A stretch of 64,000 bases of DNA, from the NCBI RefSeq assembly GCF_000828915.1, contig NZ_AP014569.1, positions 1,736,001-1,800,000 of the forward strand, read 5' to 3'. The stretch comes from Serpentinimonas maccroryi (GTDB taxonomy: Bacteria > Pseudomonadota > Gammaproteobacteria > Burkholderiales > Burkholderiaceae_C). This document shows positions 17,897-27,838 of the stretch, piece after piece. Below the pieces are notes generated by a model. It ran no database searches. It was not told the DNA's origin and saw only the letters and a list, made by a program, of their open reading frames with translations. Made by a program: the position numbers and the translations under genes. How positions within the stretch are numbered: the first letter of the stretch is position 1; every line of letters starts with the position of its first letter.

Positions 17897-19125
17897 ACAC
17901 CCTGACCCGTCCTGAGACGGATGCCACGACTGAAGCCGTCCCTCCAGCGATGAGCTACCTGCAGCTCTTCGTGCGCTTCCTCAAGTTCGGCTTGCTCGCA
18001 TGGGGCGGGCCGGTGGCTCAGATCGGCATGTTGCGCAGCGAGCTCGTGGACGAGGAACGCTGGATCTCCAGCGAACGCTTCAACAAGCTGCTTGCGGTGA
18101 TGCAGGTGCTGCCCGGACCCGAAGCCCACGAATTGTGCGTTCATTTGGGCATCCGAGCAAAGGGGCGGCTGGGGGGCGTACTGGCGGGACTCGGGTTCAT
18201 GCTGCCGGGGTTCTTGCTGATGTTCGCGCTGTCCTGGTTGTACTTCCAGATTGACATCGCAGGCACCGCGCTGGGCGCTGCGTTCCTTGGCATGCAGGCG
18301 GCCGTGATCGCCCTGATCGTGCGCGCCGTGCACCGCATCGGCGAGCACATCCTGCTCGATCGCTGGTTGTGGGCCATTGCCATCGCTTGCGCGCTGGCAG
18401 CCATGGGTGGTGTCGACTTCTGGATCACCCTGCCGGCGGGTGGCCTTGTGTACGCCCTGCTCGTGCTCAAGCATCGGGCCTTAGCACTGCTCGTGACGCT
18501 GGCAGCGGTGGCGCTGGCCACGGCCGTGGCTCTGTGGACTGCGCCGACAGCGAAGCTGGTGGAAACGGTCGTTCAGGGCCAAGCCTCGGTGCTGCTCATC
18601 TTCGCGGCGGGCCTGAAGGCCGGCTTGCTCACCTTCGGTGGTGCCTACACAGCGATTCCGTTCATTCGCGACGACGCCGTCGGGCGCGGGTGGCTGACCG
18701 ATGGGCAGTTCCTGGACGGCCTGGCGCTGTCCGGTGTGCTGCCGGCACCGCTCATCATCTTCGCCACGTTCGTCGGCTATGCGGCGGGGGGGCCGATCGG
18801 GGCGGTGGCCATGACGGCGGGGATCTTTCTTCCGGCCTTTGCGTTCTCGCTGATTTTCTACGACCGGCTGGAGGCGGTGGTGGACAACAAACGGCTGCAC
18901 GCCTTTCTGAACGGTGTAGCGGCCGGGGTAGTCGGCCTGATCGGCGCAACCACCATCGACTTGGCGCGGGTCACTGCCGAACGCGTGCCATCGCTGACGG
19001 CGGGCATATCGATCTTCGCCGCGGCCCTGGCATTCCTTTATTTCTGGAAGAACAAGCTCAACGTCGTCGTCGTGATCCTCGCGGCGGGACTGGCGGGGTG
19101 GCTGGTGTTTCCGGGCCAAGGCTGA
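17893..19125 (+). CDS. chrA: ChrA chromate efflux transporter
   Basis: A 410-residue membrane protein of the long, two-domain CHR family. The start is a GTG overlapping the chrB stop (GTGA) behind GAGGAAA. The two halves repeat the CHR pattern: FLKFGLLAWGGPVAQIGMLR with QVLPGPEAHELCVHLG in the first, and GLKAGLLTFGGAYTAIPFIR with LSGVLPAPLIIFATFVG in the second. About ten transmembrane segments are visible. It exports chromate from the cytoplasm. Confidence 0.9.
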   Translation: MNTLTRPETDATTEAVPPAMSYLQLFVRFLKFGLLAWGGPVAQIGMLRSELVDEERWISSERFNKLLAVMQVLPGPEAHELCVHLGIRAKGRLGGVLAGLGFMLPGFLLMFALSWLYFQIDIAGTALGAAFLGMQAAVIALIVRAVHRIGEHILLDRWLWAIAIACALAAMGGVDFWITLPAGGLVYALLVLKHRALALLVTLAAVALATAVALWTAPTAKLVETVVQGQASVLLIFAAGLKAGLLTFGGAYTAIPFIRDDAVGRGWLTDGQFLDGLALSGVLPAPLIIFATFVGYAAGGPIGAVAMTAGIFLPAFAFSLIFYDRLEAVVDNKRLHAFLNGVAAGVVGLIGATTIDLARVTAERVPSLTAGISIFAAALAFLYFWKNKLNVVVVILAAGLAGWLVFPGQG

Positions 19126-19184
19126 ACCTGATCGAGTCAGCCTTCGTCGCGCCGTTTCCGATCCACCTTGCTGAGGAAGCCAAG

Positions 19185-19778
19185 ATGCCTTACGAACTGA
19201 AGTCCCTTTCATGCGATCCGGCCAAACTCACCGGCCTGTCCGAGAAACTCATCGTCAGCCATTGGGAGAACAACTACGGCGGCGCTGTCAAGCGTCTCAA
19301 CGCCATCGAGCAAGAGCTGGCGCAATTGAACTGGGGAGCGGCGCCGGTGTTCGAGATCAACGGCCTCAAGCGCGAGGAGATGATCGCCAGCGGTTCCATG
19401 ATCCTGCACGAGGTGTACTTCGATTCCCTCGGTGGCGCGGGAGGCGACCCGGGCGGGACGCTGAAGGCGGCCATCGAGCGCGATTTCGGCTCCATGGACG
19501 CCTGGCGCGCCCAATTCACGGCCATGGGCAAGGCCCAGGGCGGCGGCTCCGGCTGGACCCTGTTGGTGTGGAGTCCGCGCCGCGGGCGTCTCGTGAACGC
19601 CTGGGCCGCCGACCACGCCCACAACCTGGCCGGTGCCACGCCGCTGATCGCCCTCGACATGTACGAGCACAGCTACCACATGGACTTCGGCGCCAAGGCC
19701 GGGGCTTACGTGGACGCCTTCATGCAAAACCTGTCCTGGACCACCGCCGAGGCGGCTTTCACCCGATTGGGAGCCTGA
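19185..19778 (+). CDS. chrC: Iron/manganese superoxide dismutase of the chr operon
   Basis: A 197-residue protein starting MPYELKSLSCDPAKLTGLSE. Metal ligands are visible: His in KLIVSHWENNYGG, His in SMILHEVYF, and Asp and His in ALDMYEHSYHMDFG. The first loop differs from the common HHGKHHxxYV pattern, as in the ChrC-type dismutases found in chr operons. It removes superoxide made during chromate reduction. It lies 59 bp after chrA and 2 bp before the rhodanese frame. Confidence 0.85.
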   Translation: MPYELKSLSCDPAKLTGLSEKLIVSHWENNYGGAVKRLNAIEQELAQLNWGAAPVFEINGLKREEMIASGSMILHEVYFDSLGGAGGDPGGTLKAAIERDFGSMDAWRAQFTAMGKAQGGGSGWTLLVWSPRRGRLVNAWAADHAHNLAGATPLIALDMYEHSYHMDFGAKAGAYVDAFMQNLSWTTAEAAFTRLGA

Positions 19779-19780
19779 AC

Positions 19781-20673
19781 ATGGACCGCACCATCAAACC
19801 CGAAACCCTGAAGAACGAACTGGCCGGCAAGCTGATTCTCGACGTGCGCCGTCCCGCCGATCGCGAGGCCGCGCCCGCGCACCTGCCCGGCGCGCAATGG
19901 AAGAATCCGGAACAACTCGCCGAGTGGGCCGACAGCCTACCGAAGGAGCAGGGCATCGTGCTGTATTGCGCGCGCGGTGGTTCGGTGTCCAACAGCGTGG
20001 TCGATGCCTTGCAAGGCAAGGGGCCCAAGGCCCGCTTCATCGAAGGCGGCATCGAGGGCTGGAAGGCGGCGGGCGGCGAGGTCGTCGGCCCAAGAAGTGG
20101 ATCACCCTCGAACGTCCCAAGATCGACCGCATCGCCTGCCCCTGGCTGATCGCGCGCTTCATCGATCCGACAGCCGAGTTTCTGTACGTGCCTGCCGCCG
20201 ACGTGCTGCGCATGGCAGAAGAAACCGGCGCCATTCCCTACGACATCCCGGGCGTGGAATACGGCCATCGCGGTGAACTGTGCAGCTTCGATACCTTCTT
20301 GGACAGGCACGATCTCAAGGATCCTGCGCTGCGGCAGCTCGCCGTGATCGTGCGCGGTGCCGACACCGACCGCCTCGATCTCGCCCCGCAGTGCGCCAAC
20401 CTGCTCGCGCGCGAGCGGCCCCTGGACAGCAAGCAGATGCGGCTGGATCTGGCCAGCCCGAGCGTGCACGAGTGCGGCAAGCTCTGGGAGTACGCGGTGT
20501 ATGTCACCGATGTGGACTACCCGCTGGAATCTATCGCCCAACTCTACCGTGACCGGGCCGCAGTGGGCAAGGCCGCCAGCCATGCCAACCAGACCACGCT
20601 GTACCTGACAAATGCTGCGAGCATGGTCGCGGCCTGGGCACTGCGCGCACATCGGCTTGCGGCTGGCGAATGA
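19781..20673 (+). pseudogene. Rhodanese-ChrB domain fusion interrupted by a frameshift
   Basis: The first part (MDRTIKPETLKNELAGKLIL) is a rhodanese with active-site loop YCARGG and ends near IEGWKAAGGEVVG at about 20085. The sequence then continues in the next frame with KKWITLERPKIDRIACPWLI, FIDPTAEFLYVPAADV and the rest of a ChrB C-terminal domain to 20673, with no credible start of its own. Rhodanese-ChrB fusions exist in other chr operons, so a single-base indel around 20085-20092 most likely broke this gene. The rhodanese half (ChrE-like, 19781-20149) could still be made. Confidence 0.75.
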
Positions 20674-20703
20674 ATGGCAAGCCGCACGCTCGAGGCAATG
20701 CAA

Positions 20704-22086
20704 TTACGCTGGCGCTCCCAGCAGCCGCGCCAGCAAGGCGCCTTGCACCGGCGCGCCCAGCGGCACGAACACGCGCACCGGGTTGCCTTGGGCCACCTGC
20801 ACCGGCACGCCGTCGGGGTTGTGCATGGCTTCGAGCTGCACGATGCGGTTGCCGCTGGGATGGATGACCTCGATCTGGTCGCCCACGGCGAAGCGGTTTT
20901 TGGTCTCGACTTCGGCCCAGCCGTCGGCGCGCACGCCCAGCACCTCGCCCACGTAGTGGCTGCGCTGCAGCTGCGAGTGGCCGCTGAGGTAGTTTTGGTA
21001 GTCTTGCGCCGGGCGGCGCTCGAGCAGGCCGCCGGTGTAGCCGCGGTTGGCTAGGCCCTCGAGCTGCAGCAGCAGGTCGGGGTCGAAGGGGCGGCCCGCC
21101 ATGGCGTCGTCGATGGCGCGTCTATACACCTGAGCGGTGCGTGCCACGTAGTACAGGCTCTTGGTGCGGCCCTCGATCTTGAGCGAATCGACGCCGATTT
21201 GGCACAGCCTCTGTACGTGCTCGACGGCGCGCAAGTCTTTGCTGTTCATGATGTAGGTGCCGTGCTCGTCTTCCATGATCGGCATGAGCTCGCCGGGGCG
21301 GCCTTTTTCTTCGAGCAGATAGATCTGGTCGGCAGCCGGGTGCCGCTGCCCGCTGCCGCAGGTGGCAAAGGCGGTTTCGGCCTCGGCTTGGGCTTGGCCA
21401 AAGTCGAAGTCGGCCCCCATGCGCGCCAGCGCAACCGCCTCGCCCGTGACCGGATCGAGCTGCGCGGCCTGGGTGCCGTACTCCCAGCGGCAGGCGTTGG
21501 TGCAGGTGCCTTGGTTGGGGTCGCGGCGGTTGAAGTAGCCGCTCAGCAGGCAGCGGCCCGAGTACGCGATGCACAGCGCGCCGTGCACGAACACCTCGAG
21601 CTCGACTTCGGGGCACTCGTTGCGGATGGCCTCGACTTCGTCTAGGCTCAGTTCGCGGCTCAGGATGATGCGCGTCACGCCCACCCGGTGCCAGAACTTG
21701 ACCGCGGCCCAGTTGGTGCTGTTGGCCTGCACCGACAGATGGATCGGCACCTCGGGCCATTTTTCGCGCACCTGCATGATCAGGCCGGCGTCGGCCATGA
21801 TGAGCGCGTCGGGCTTGAGCGCGATGATGGGCTCGATGTCGCGCAGGTAGGTGCGCACCTTGTCGTTGTGCGCGATCAGGTTGCTGGTGACGAAGAGCTT
21901 TTTGCCGCGCGCACGCGCCTCGGCCATGCCTTGCGCGAGTTGCTCGAGGCGAAATTCGTTGTTGCGCGCGCGCAAGCTGTAGCGCGGCTGGCCGGCATAG
22001 ACGGCGTCGGCGCCGAAGTCGTAGGCGGCGCGCATTTTTTCCAGCGAGCCGGCCGGCAGCAGCAGTTCAGGGGCTTTGAGGGTCAT
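20704..22086 (-). CDS. trhP: Peptidase U32-family tRNA hydroxylation protein (TrhP/YegQ-like)
   Basis: A 460-residue protein starting MTLKAPELLLPAGSLEKMRA. The U32 core has SVQANSTNWAAVKFWHRVGV, the ELEVFVHGALCIAYSGRCLL signature and a cysteine set (C in GRCLLSG, GTCTNACRWEY) that matches the Fe-S-type YegQ group. A C-terminal beta domain (KNRFAVGDQIEVIHPSGN) is complete. TrhP hydroxylates uridine 34 of some tRNAs using prephenate. It is a single gene whose 3' end converges with the chr operon. Confidence 0.85.
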   Translation of the reverse strand: MTLKAPELLLPAGSLEKMRAAYDFGADAVYAGQPRYSLRARNNEFRLEQLAQGMAEARARGKKLFVTSNLIAHNDKVRTYLRDIEPIIALKPDALIMADAGLIMQVREKWPEVPIHLSVQANSTNWAAVKFWHRVGVTRIILSRELSLDEVEAIRNECPEVELEVFVHGALCIAYSGRCLLSGYFNRRDPNQGTCTNACRWEYGTQAAQLDPVTGEAVALARMGADFDFGQAQAEAETAFATCGSGQRHPAADQIYLLEEKGRPGELMPIMEDEHGTYIMNSKDLRAVEHVQRLCQIGVDSLKIEGRTKSLYYVARTAQVYRRAIDDAMAGRPFDPDLLLQLEGLANRGYTGGLLERRPAQDYQNYLSGHSQLQRSHYVGEVLGVRADGWAEVETKNRFAVGDQIEVIHPSGNRIVQLEAMHNPDGVPVQVAQGNPVRVFVPLGAPVQGALLARLLGAPA

Positions 22087-22193
22087 GGGGCGTATTTTCG
22101 GCGCTTTCGCTATTCCCTGCTGCGCGCCGACCTGCTGCGCGCCGCCCTGCCCGCCCCAGCCCTGCCTTCGGCCGCCTTGCCAGTGCCAGCCGC

Positions 22194-22553
22194 CTACAAC
22201 TCTAGGGCCGCCAACTCTTCGTCGCTAAACACGCGCGAGCGGGTGTGGAAGGCGCGCCCGAGCGGCCCCTCGAGCGAGAAGGTGCCGCCCGTGCCCTCGA
22301 TCACGTCGATGACCAGTTGGGTGTGCTTCCACGTCTGGTACTGCGTCGTGCTGATGTAAAACGGGCAGCCGCCGATGTCGCCCAAGTGCACATCGCCGGC
22401 CCCGATGGTGAGTTCGCCCAGCAGGTAACAGTTGGCGGCGCTGTTGTCGCAGCAGCCGCCCGACTGGTGAAACATCAGCCCTGGCCCGTGCAGGGCCTTG
22501 AGTTGCTCGATCAGCTCCAGCGCGGCTGGGGTGGCGATCACTTTATCTACCAT
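22194..22553 (-). CDS. DUF779-family protein, partner of aldehyde dehydrogenase
   Basis: A 119-residue protein from the ATG at 22553 (MVDKVIATPAALELIEQLKA). DUF779 features are GLMFHQSGGCCDNSAANCYL and DIGGCPFYISTTQYQTWKH, with a CC pair and further cysteine and His residues. The family is small, cytoplasmic and of unknown activity, but is repeatedly found next to acetaldehyde and alcohol dehydrogenases. Here it is the third gene after the aldehyde and alcohol dehydrogenase genes, 148 bp downstream. Confidence 0.8.
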   Translation of the reverse strand: MVDKVIATPAALELIEQLKALHGPGLMFHQSGGCCDNSAANCYLLGELTIGAGDVHLGDIGGCPFYISTTQYQTWKHTQLVIDVIEGTGGTFSLEGPLGRAFHTRSRVFSDEELAALEL

Positions 22554-22701
22554 GGCGGGCTCCTGTAAAAGGCAGATGATGAGAAAGCAGTGCTGCCATG
22601 CCACGCCCTCACATCGTATTTCAACCATGGCCGCCTGCCCATGCCGGGCCTATAGACCGCATTCACCTATAGGCCTTGGCATCGGGCAGGGGCTCATCGC
22701 A

Positions 22702-23850
22702 TCACATGGCGCCTTCGAAGATGGCCTCGATCTCGGTTTGCGTGGCGCTGCGGGGGTTGGTGAAACCGCATGCGTCCTTCATGGCGTTGGCGGCCAAGGT
22801 GGGAATGTCTGCCCGCTTGACCCCCAGTTCGCCCAAGCTCTTGGGGATGCCAATGTCGCTCGAGAGTTTGCGTATGGCTGCCAAGCAAGCCTGCGCACCG
22901 GCTTGGGCATCCAAACCTTGCACGTTCTCGCCCATGGCTTGGGCCACGTCGCGCAACCGCGCTGCGGATGTTTTGACGTTGAAAGCCTCTACGTGCGGCA
23001 GCAACAAGGCGTTGCAGACCCCATGCGGCAAATCGTAAAAACCACCCAGTTGGTGCGACATGGCGTGCACATAACCCAAGGAGGCGTTGTTGAAGGCCAT
23101 GCCGGCCAAAAACTGCGCATAAGCCATTTGCTCGCGCGCGTGCAGATCGTCACCTTTTGCCACAGCCGTGCGCAAATGCCGCGCAATCAATTCCACCGCT
23201 TTCAAGGCACAGGCGTCGGTAATGGGCGTGGCCGCCGTGGACACGTAGGCCTCCACCGCGTGGGTCAGCGCATCCATGCCGGTGGCCGCCGTGAGCGCCT
23301 TGGGCTTGGCCAGCATCAGATCGGGGTCGTTGACCGACAGGATGGGGGTTACGTTGCGATCCACAATCGCCATTTTGATGTGGGTTTCTTCGTCGGTGAT
23401 GATGCAAAACCGGGTCATCTCGCTGGCGGTGCCGGCCGTGGTGTTGATGGCCACCAGCGGCAACTGGGGCTTGACCGAGCGGTCCACGCCCTCGTAGTCG
23501 GATATTTCACCGCCATTGGTGGCGCACAAAGCGATGCCTTTGGCGCAATCGTGCGAGGAACCGCCGCCCAACGACACCACACAGTCGCACTGGTTGGCAC
23601 GCAGCAGCGCCAAACCGGCGCGCACATTGCCCTTGGTTGGGTTGGGTTGTGCGCCATCAAACACCACGGTGGCAATCTGCAGCTCGTTGAGCAGCTTGGC
23701 CACTTTGTCTGCGAGCCCGAGCTTGTTGAGCATGGCGTCGGTGACGATCAAGGCCTTGCGATAGCCCAAACCCTTGACAGCCTGCATGGCTTCGCCCAAT
23801 GAACCACTGCCCATCAAATTGACAGCTGGCATGAAAAATGTGGAAGTCAT
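22702..23850 (-). CDS. Iron-containing (type III) alcohol dehydrogenase
   Basis: A 382-residue protein of standard family length. NAD-binding motif [19 protein letters not shown], metal-ligand region [15 protein letters not shown] and [21 protein letters not shown] with the Asp and His ligands. It interconverts primary alcohols and aldehydes. It lies 51 bp after the aldehyde dehydrogenase gene under the same sigma-54-type control, so oxidation of ethanol or a similar alcohol through the aldehyde to the acid is the likely joint role. Confidence 0.85.
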   Translation of the reverse strand: MTSTFFMPAVNLMGSGSLGEAMQAVKGLGYRKALIVTDAMLNKLGLADKVAKLLNELQIATVVFDGAQPNPTKGNVRAGLALLRANQCDCVVSLGGGSSHDCAKGIALCATNGGEISDYEGVDRSVKPQLPLVAINTTAGTASEMTRFCIITDEETHIKMAIVDRNVTPILSVNDPDLMLAKPKALTAATGMDALTHAVEAYVSTAATPITDACALKAVELIARHLRTAVAKGDDLHAREQMAYAQFLAGMAFNNASLGYVHAMSHQLGGFYDLPHGVCNALLLPHVEAFNVKTSAARLRDVAQAMGENVQGLDAQAGAQACLAAIRKLSSDIGIPKSLGELGVKRADIPTLAANAMKDACGFTNPRSATQTEIEAIFEGAM

Positions 23851-23901
23851 GTTGAATCTCCTTGAATGATTGAATTGTGAATTGACAGAATTGACCGGAA
23901 A

Positions 23902-25422
<1,521 letters not shown>

Positions 25423-25478
25423 GGTGTCTTCCTCTGTACGGGGGTTGCAAACAATTGCCGATGTGGCGACGACCTATA

Positions 25479-25495
25479 ACCACGTTTCGTGCCAA
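25479..25495 (-). promoter_or_regulatory. Candidate sigma-54 promoter of the aldehyde dehydrogenase operon
   Basis: On the minus strand TTGGCACGAAACGTGGT gives a perfect -24 element (TTGGCACG) but a -12 element (GTGG) that lacks the usual GC. It lies about 57 bp before the start codon, on the side facing the activator's inverted repeat. The poor -12 element lowers confidence. Confidence 0.45.
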
Positions 25496-25593
25496 CCCGG
25501 ATTTATTTTCTAAGCCATTGATTTGATTGCGCGCACCACCGCAACAGCGATCTGCAGCAGCGGCCCTGCACGCAGGGCGCCGGTTGCAAAACG

Positions 25594-25624
25594 CGACACC
25601 TGTCACAAAACCGGACAGGTGTCG
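25594..25624. promoter_or_regulatory. Enhancer-like perfect inverted repeat for the divergent sigma-54 activator
   Basis: CGACACCTGTC and GACAGGTGTCG are perfect 11-bp arms separated by 9 bp. The site lies about 100 bp upstream of the candidate -24 element and 87 bp before the activator gene, the usual place for an AcoR-type upstream activating sequence. Confidence 0.7.
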
Positions 25625-25711
25625 GCGCAGCCGCGCAATAAACCTTGCGCCAGGCCCGTCTAGTGCCTATACTGGCGGCCAGACCTTCAAAAGCAGCGCC
25701 CAGGAGACAAC

Positions 25712-27745
25712 ATGCGCGCACCCCTGCAGGCATTGGCTCTGCGCACTTGCCGGCAACATTTGCTGGAACACGGTGTCTGCCCGCCCGGCGCCTTGGGCGA
25801 GCGGTTGGCGCGCTCGTGGCAGCGCAGCTTGGCTGCGGGCCTGCTGCCCGTGGCGCGGGCCTTGCCCGACCCCTTGGGCCAGACGCAGTTGCGCGACTTG
25901 CGCGCCAGCCAGCACGAGTTGCTGGCGCATGCGCTGCCGGCGATGGAGTATTTGTTCGAGCAAGTGCGGCTGGCGCAAGGCATGGTGATTCTGGCCGATG
26001 CGGGTGGCACCTTGCTGCACACCTTGGGCGAGGGGCGGTTTTTGAGCAAGGCCGAGCGTGTGGCGCTGTCGGCCGGGGCCACTTGGCACGAAGCGCAGCG
26101 CGGCACCAACGCCATCGGCACCGCCTTGGCCGAGGGCGAGGCGGTCGAAATCCAAGGGGCCGAGCACTACCTAGAGCACAACGCTTTCTTGAGTTGCGCC
26201 GCCGCCCCGATCGCCTCTGGCACCGGGCGCCTGCTCGGGGTGCTCGACATCTCGGCCGAACACGGGCGCTGGAACCCCTACAGCTTGGGGCTGGTGAACA
26301 CCGCCGCGCGCAACGTCGAAAACCGCCTGCTCTGCACCCTGCACCCGGGCCAGACGCGGCTGCACCTGCACCCGCGCGCCGAGGGCATCGGCTCGCTGGG
26401 CGAAGGCATTGTGGTCGTCGCCGACGACGGCTGCCTGATCGCTGCCAACCGCAGCGCCTGCGCGTGGCTGCGGCTCGACGCCCGGCAACTGGGTACGCCG
26501 CCGACCCGGCTCGAGCATTGGCTGCCACTCGATCTGGCGCAGCTGCACGCCCTGCATCAGCGCCAGCCACAGCAGCCCTTGGCGCTGCGGCTGCACGATG
26601 GACGCACCCTGTATGGCCAACTGCACCCCGGTGCGGCGGCGCTGGGCTTGCGGTCGCCCACACGGCCGCCTGCATTGAGTCCGGCAGTGCCGAATGCCCC
26701 GAATGCCACAATGGTGGGCTTACCCGGTGGAACGGCCCACGCACCCACCGACGCCCTAGCCCGCCTCGACAGCGGCGACAGCGGCTGGCGCAGCGCCTGC
26801 GCCAAGGTGCGCCGCATCCTCGACAAACCGATCCCGCTGCTGATTCAGGGCGAATCCGGCGTCGGCAAAGAGTGGCTGGCACGCGCCGCCCACGCCAGCG
26901 GGCCCCGGCACGAGCGGCCGTTCGTGGCCCTCAACTGCGCCGCCTTGCCCGAGGGGCTGATCGAGGCCGAGCTGTTTGGCCATGCCCCCGGCGCCTTCAC
27001 CGGTGCCCGGCGCGAGGGCCGCACCGGGCTGCTGCGCCAAGCCCACGGCGGCACCCTGCTGCTAGACGAAATCGGCGACATGCCGCTGGCCACCCAAACC
27101 CGGCTGCTGCGCGTGCTGCAAGAGCGCGAAGTCACGCCGCTGGGCTCGCACAAGGCCGAGCCGCTGGATTTTTTTCTGATCAGCGCCAGCCACCGGCCGC
27201 TGCGGCTCGAGGTCGAGGCCGGCCGCTTTCGCGCCGATCTGTACTGGCGCATCAACGGCCTCATGGTCGAACTGCCGCCGCTGCGCCAGCGCAGCGATTT
27301 CGAGGCCCTGAGCGCCACCCTGCTGCAAGGCATCGAGCCCGGCCGCACTTTGGCGCTGAGCGCAGCGTTGCTTCAGGCTTTCAAGCAGTACCCATGGCCC
27401 GGCAACCTGCGCCAGTACGCCAACGTGCTGCGCACCGCCTGCGCCATGCTGGAGCCGCACGAGCACACGCTCGATTGGCAGCACCTGCCCGACGACCTGC
27501 GTGCCGAGCTGCAGGCCAGCCCTGCCCCTGCGCCAGCCCATGCCCCAGCAAGCCCGGCAGCGGCCAGCGCCAAAGCCACCGCGCCCACCACCCTTGGCCC
27601 GCTGCCCCACAGCCTGATCCAGCTCGAGCAGGCCGCCGTGCAGCAAGCGCTGCACAACAGCGGCGGCAACGTGGCCCAAGCCGCGCGCACGCTGGGCATC
27701 AGCCGCCAGACCCTGTACCGCAAGCTGCAGGGCTTGCGCGGCTGA
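25712..27745 (+). CDS. Sigma-54-dependent Fis-family activator (AcoR-like)
   Basis: A 677-residue protein. Residues about 80-215 are a GAF sensor ([20 protein letters not shown]), then a PAS-like segment (about 225-300). The AAA+ domain at about 360-590 has Walker [10 protein letters not shown], the sigma-54 contact loop GAFTGA and Walker [15 protein letters not shown] Pro/Ala-rich linker follows and the Fis-type helix-turn-helix is at the C-terminus ([20 protein letters not shown]). It should open the sigma-54 promoter of the divergent aldehyde/alcohol dehydrogenase operon in response to a small molecule such as acetoin or an aldehyde. Confidence 0.88.
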   Translation: MRAPLQALALRTCRQHLLEHGVCPPGALGERLARSWQRSLAAGLLPVARALPDPLGQTQLRDLRASQHELLAHALPAMEYLFEQVRLAQGMVILADAGGTLLHTLGEGRFLSKAERVALSAGATWHEAQRGTNAIGTALAEGEAVEIQGAEHYLEHNAFLSCAAAPIASGTGRLLGVLDISAEHGRWNPYSLGLVNTAARNVENRLLCTLHPGQTRLHLHPRAEGIGSLGEGIVVVADDGCLIAANRSACAWLRLDARQLGTPPTRLEHWLPLDLAQLHALHQRQPQQPLALRLHDGRTLYGQLHPGAAALGLRSPTRPPALSPAVPNAPNATMVGLPGGTAHAPTDALARLDSGDSGWRSACAKVRRILDKPIPLLIQGESGVGKEWLARAAHASGPRHERPFVALNCAALPEGLIEAELFGHAPGAFTGARREGRTGLLRQAHGGTLLLDEIGDMPLATQTRLLRVLQEREVTPLGSHKAEPLDFFLISASHRPLRLEVEAGRFRADLYWRINGLMVELPPLRQRSDFEALSATLLQGIEPGRTLALSAALLQAFKQYPWPGNLRQYANVLRTACAMLEPHEHTLDWQHLPDDLRAELQASPAPAPAHAPASPAAASAKATAPTTLGPLPHSLIQLEQAAVQQALHNSGGNVAQAARTLGISRQTLYRKLQGLRG

Positions 27746-27795
27746 GCGCTGCGCAAGCCGCAACCCAAAAGCACTCAAGCCCTCAGGGTGCGGGC

Positions 27796-27838
27796 GCGGG
27801 CCCCACAGGTGGGCCCGCTGGCGGTTTTCAGACCGCCA
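27796..27838. terminator. Convergent terminator region between the activator gene and acnB
   Basis: GCGGGCCC and GGGCCCGC (27796-27803, 27811-27818) form an 8-bp stem with a 7-base loop. A second stem, TGGCGGT-TTTCAG-ACCGCCA, follows directly and contains the acnB stop codon. Both genes end here on opposite strands, so the hairpins probably serve both. Confidence 0.6.
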
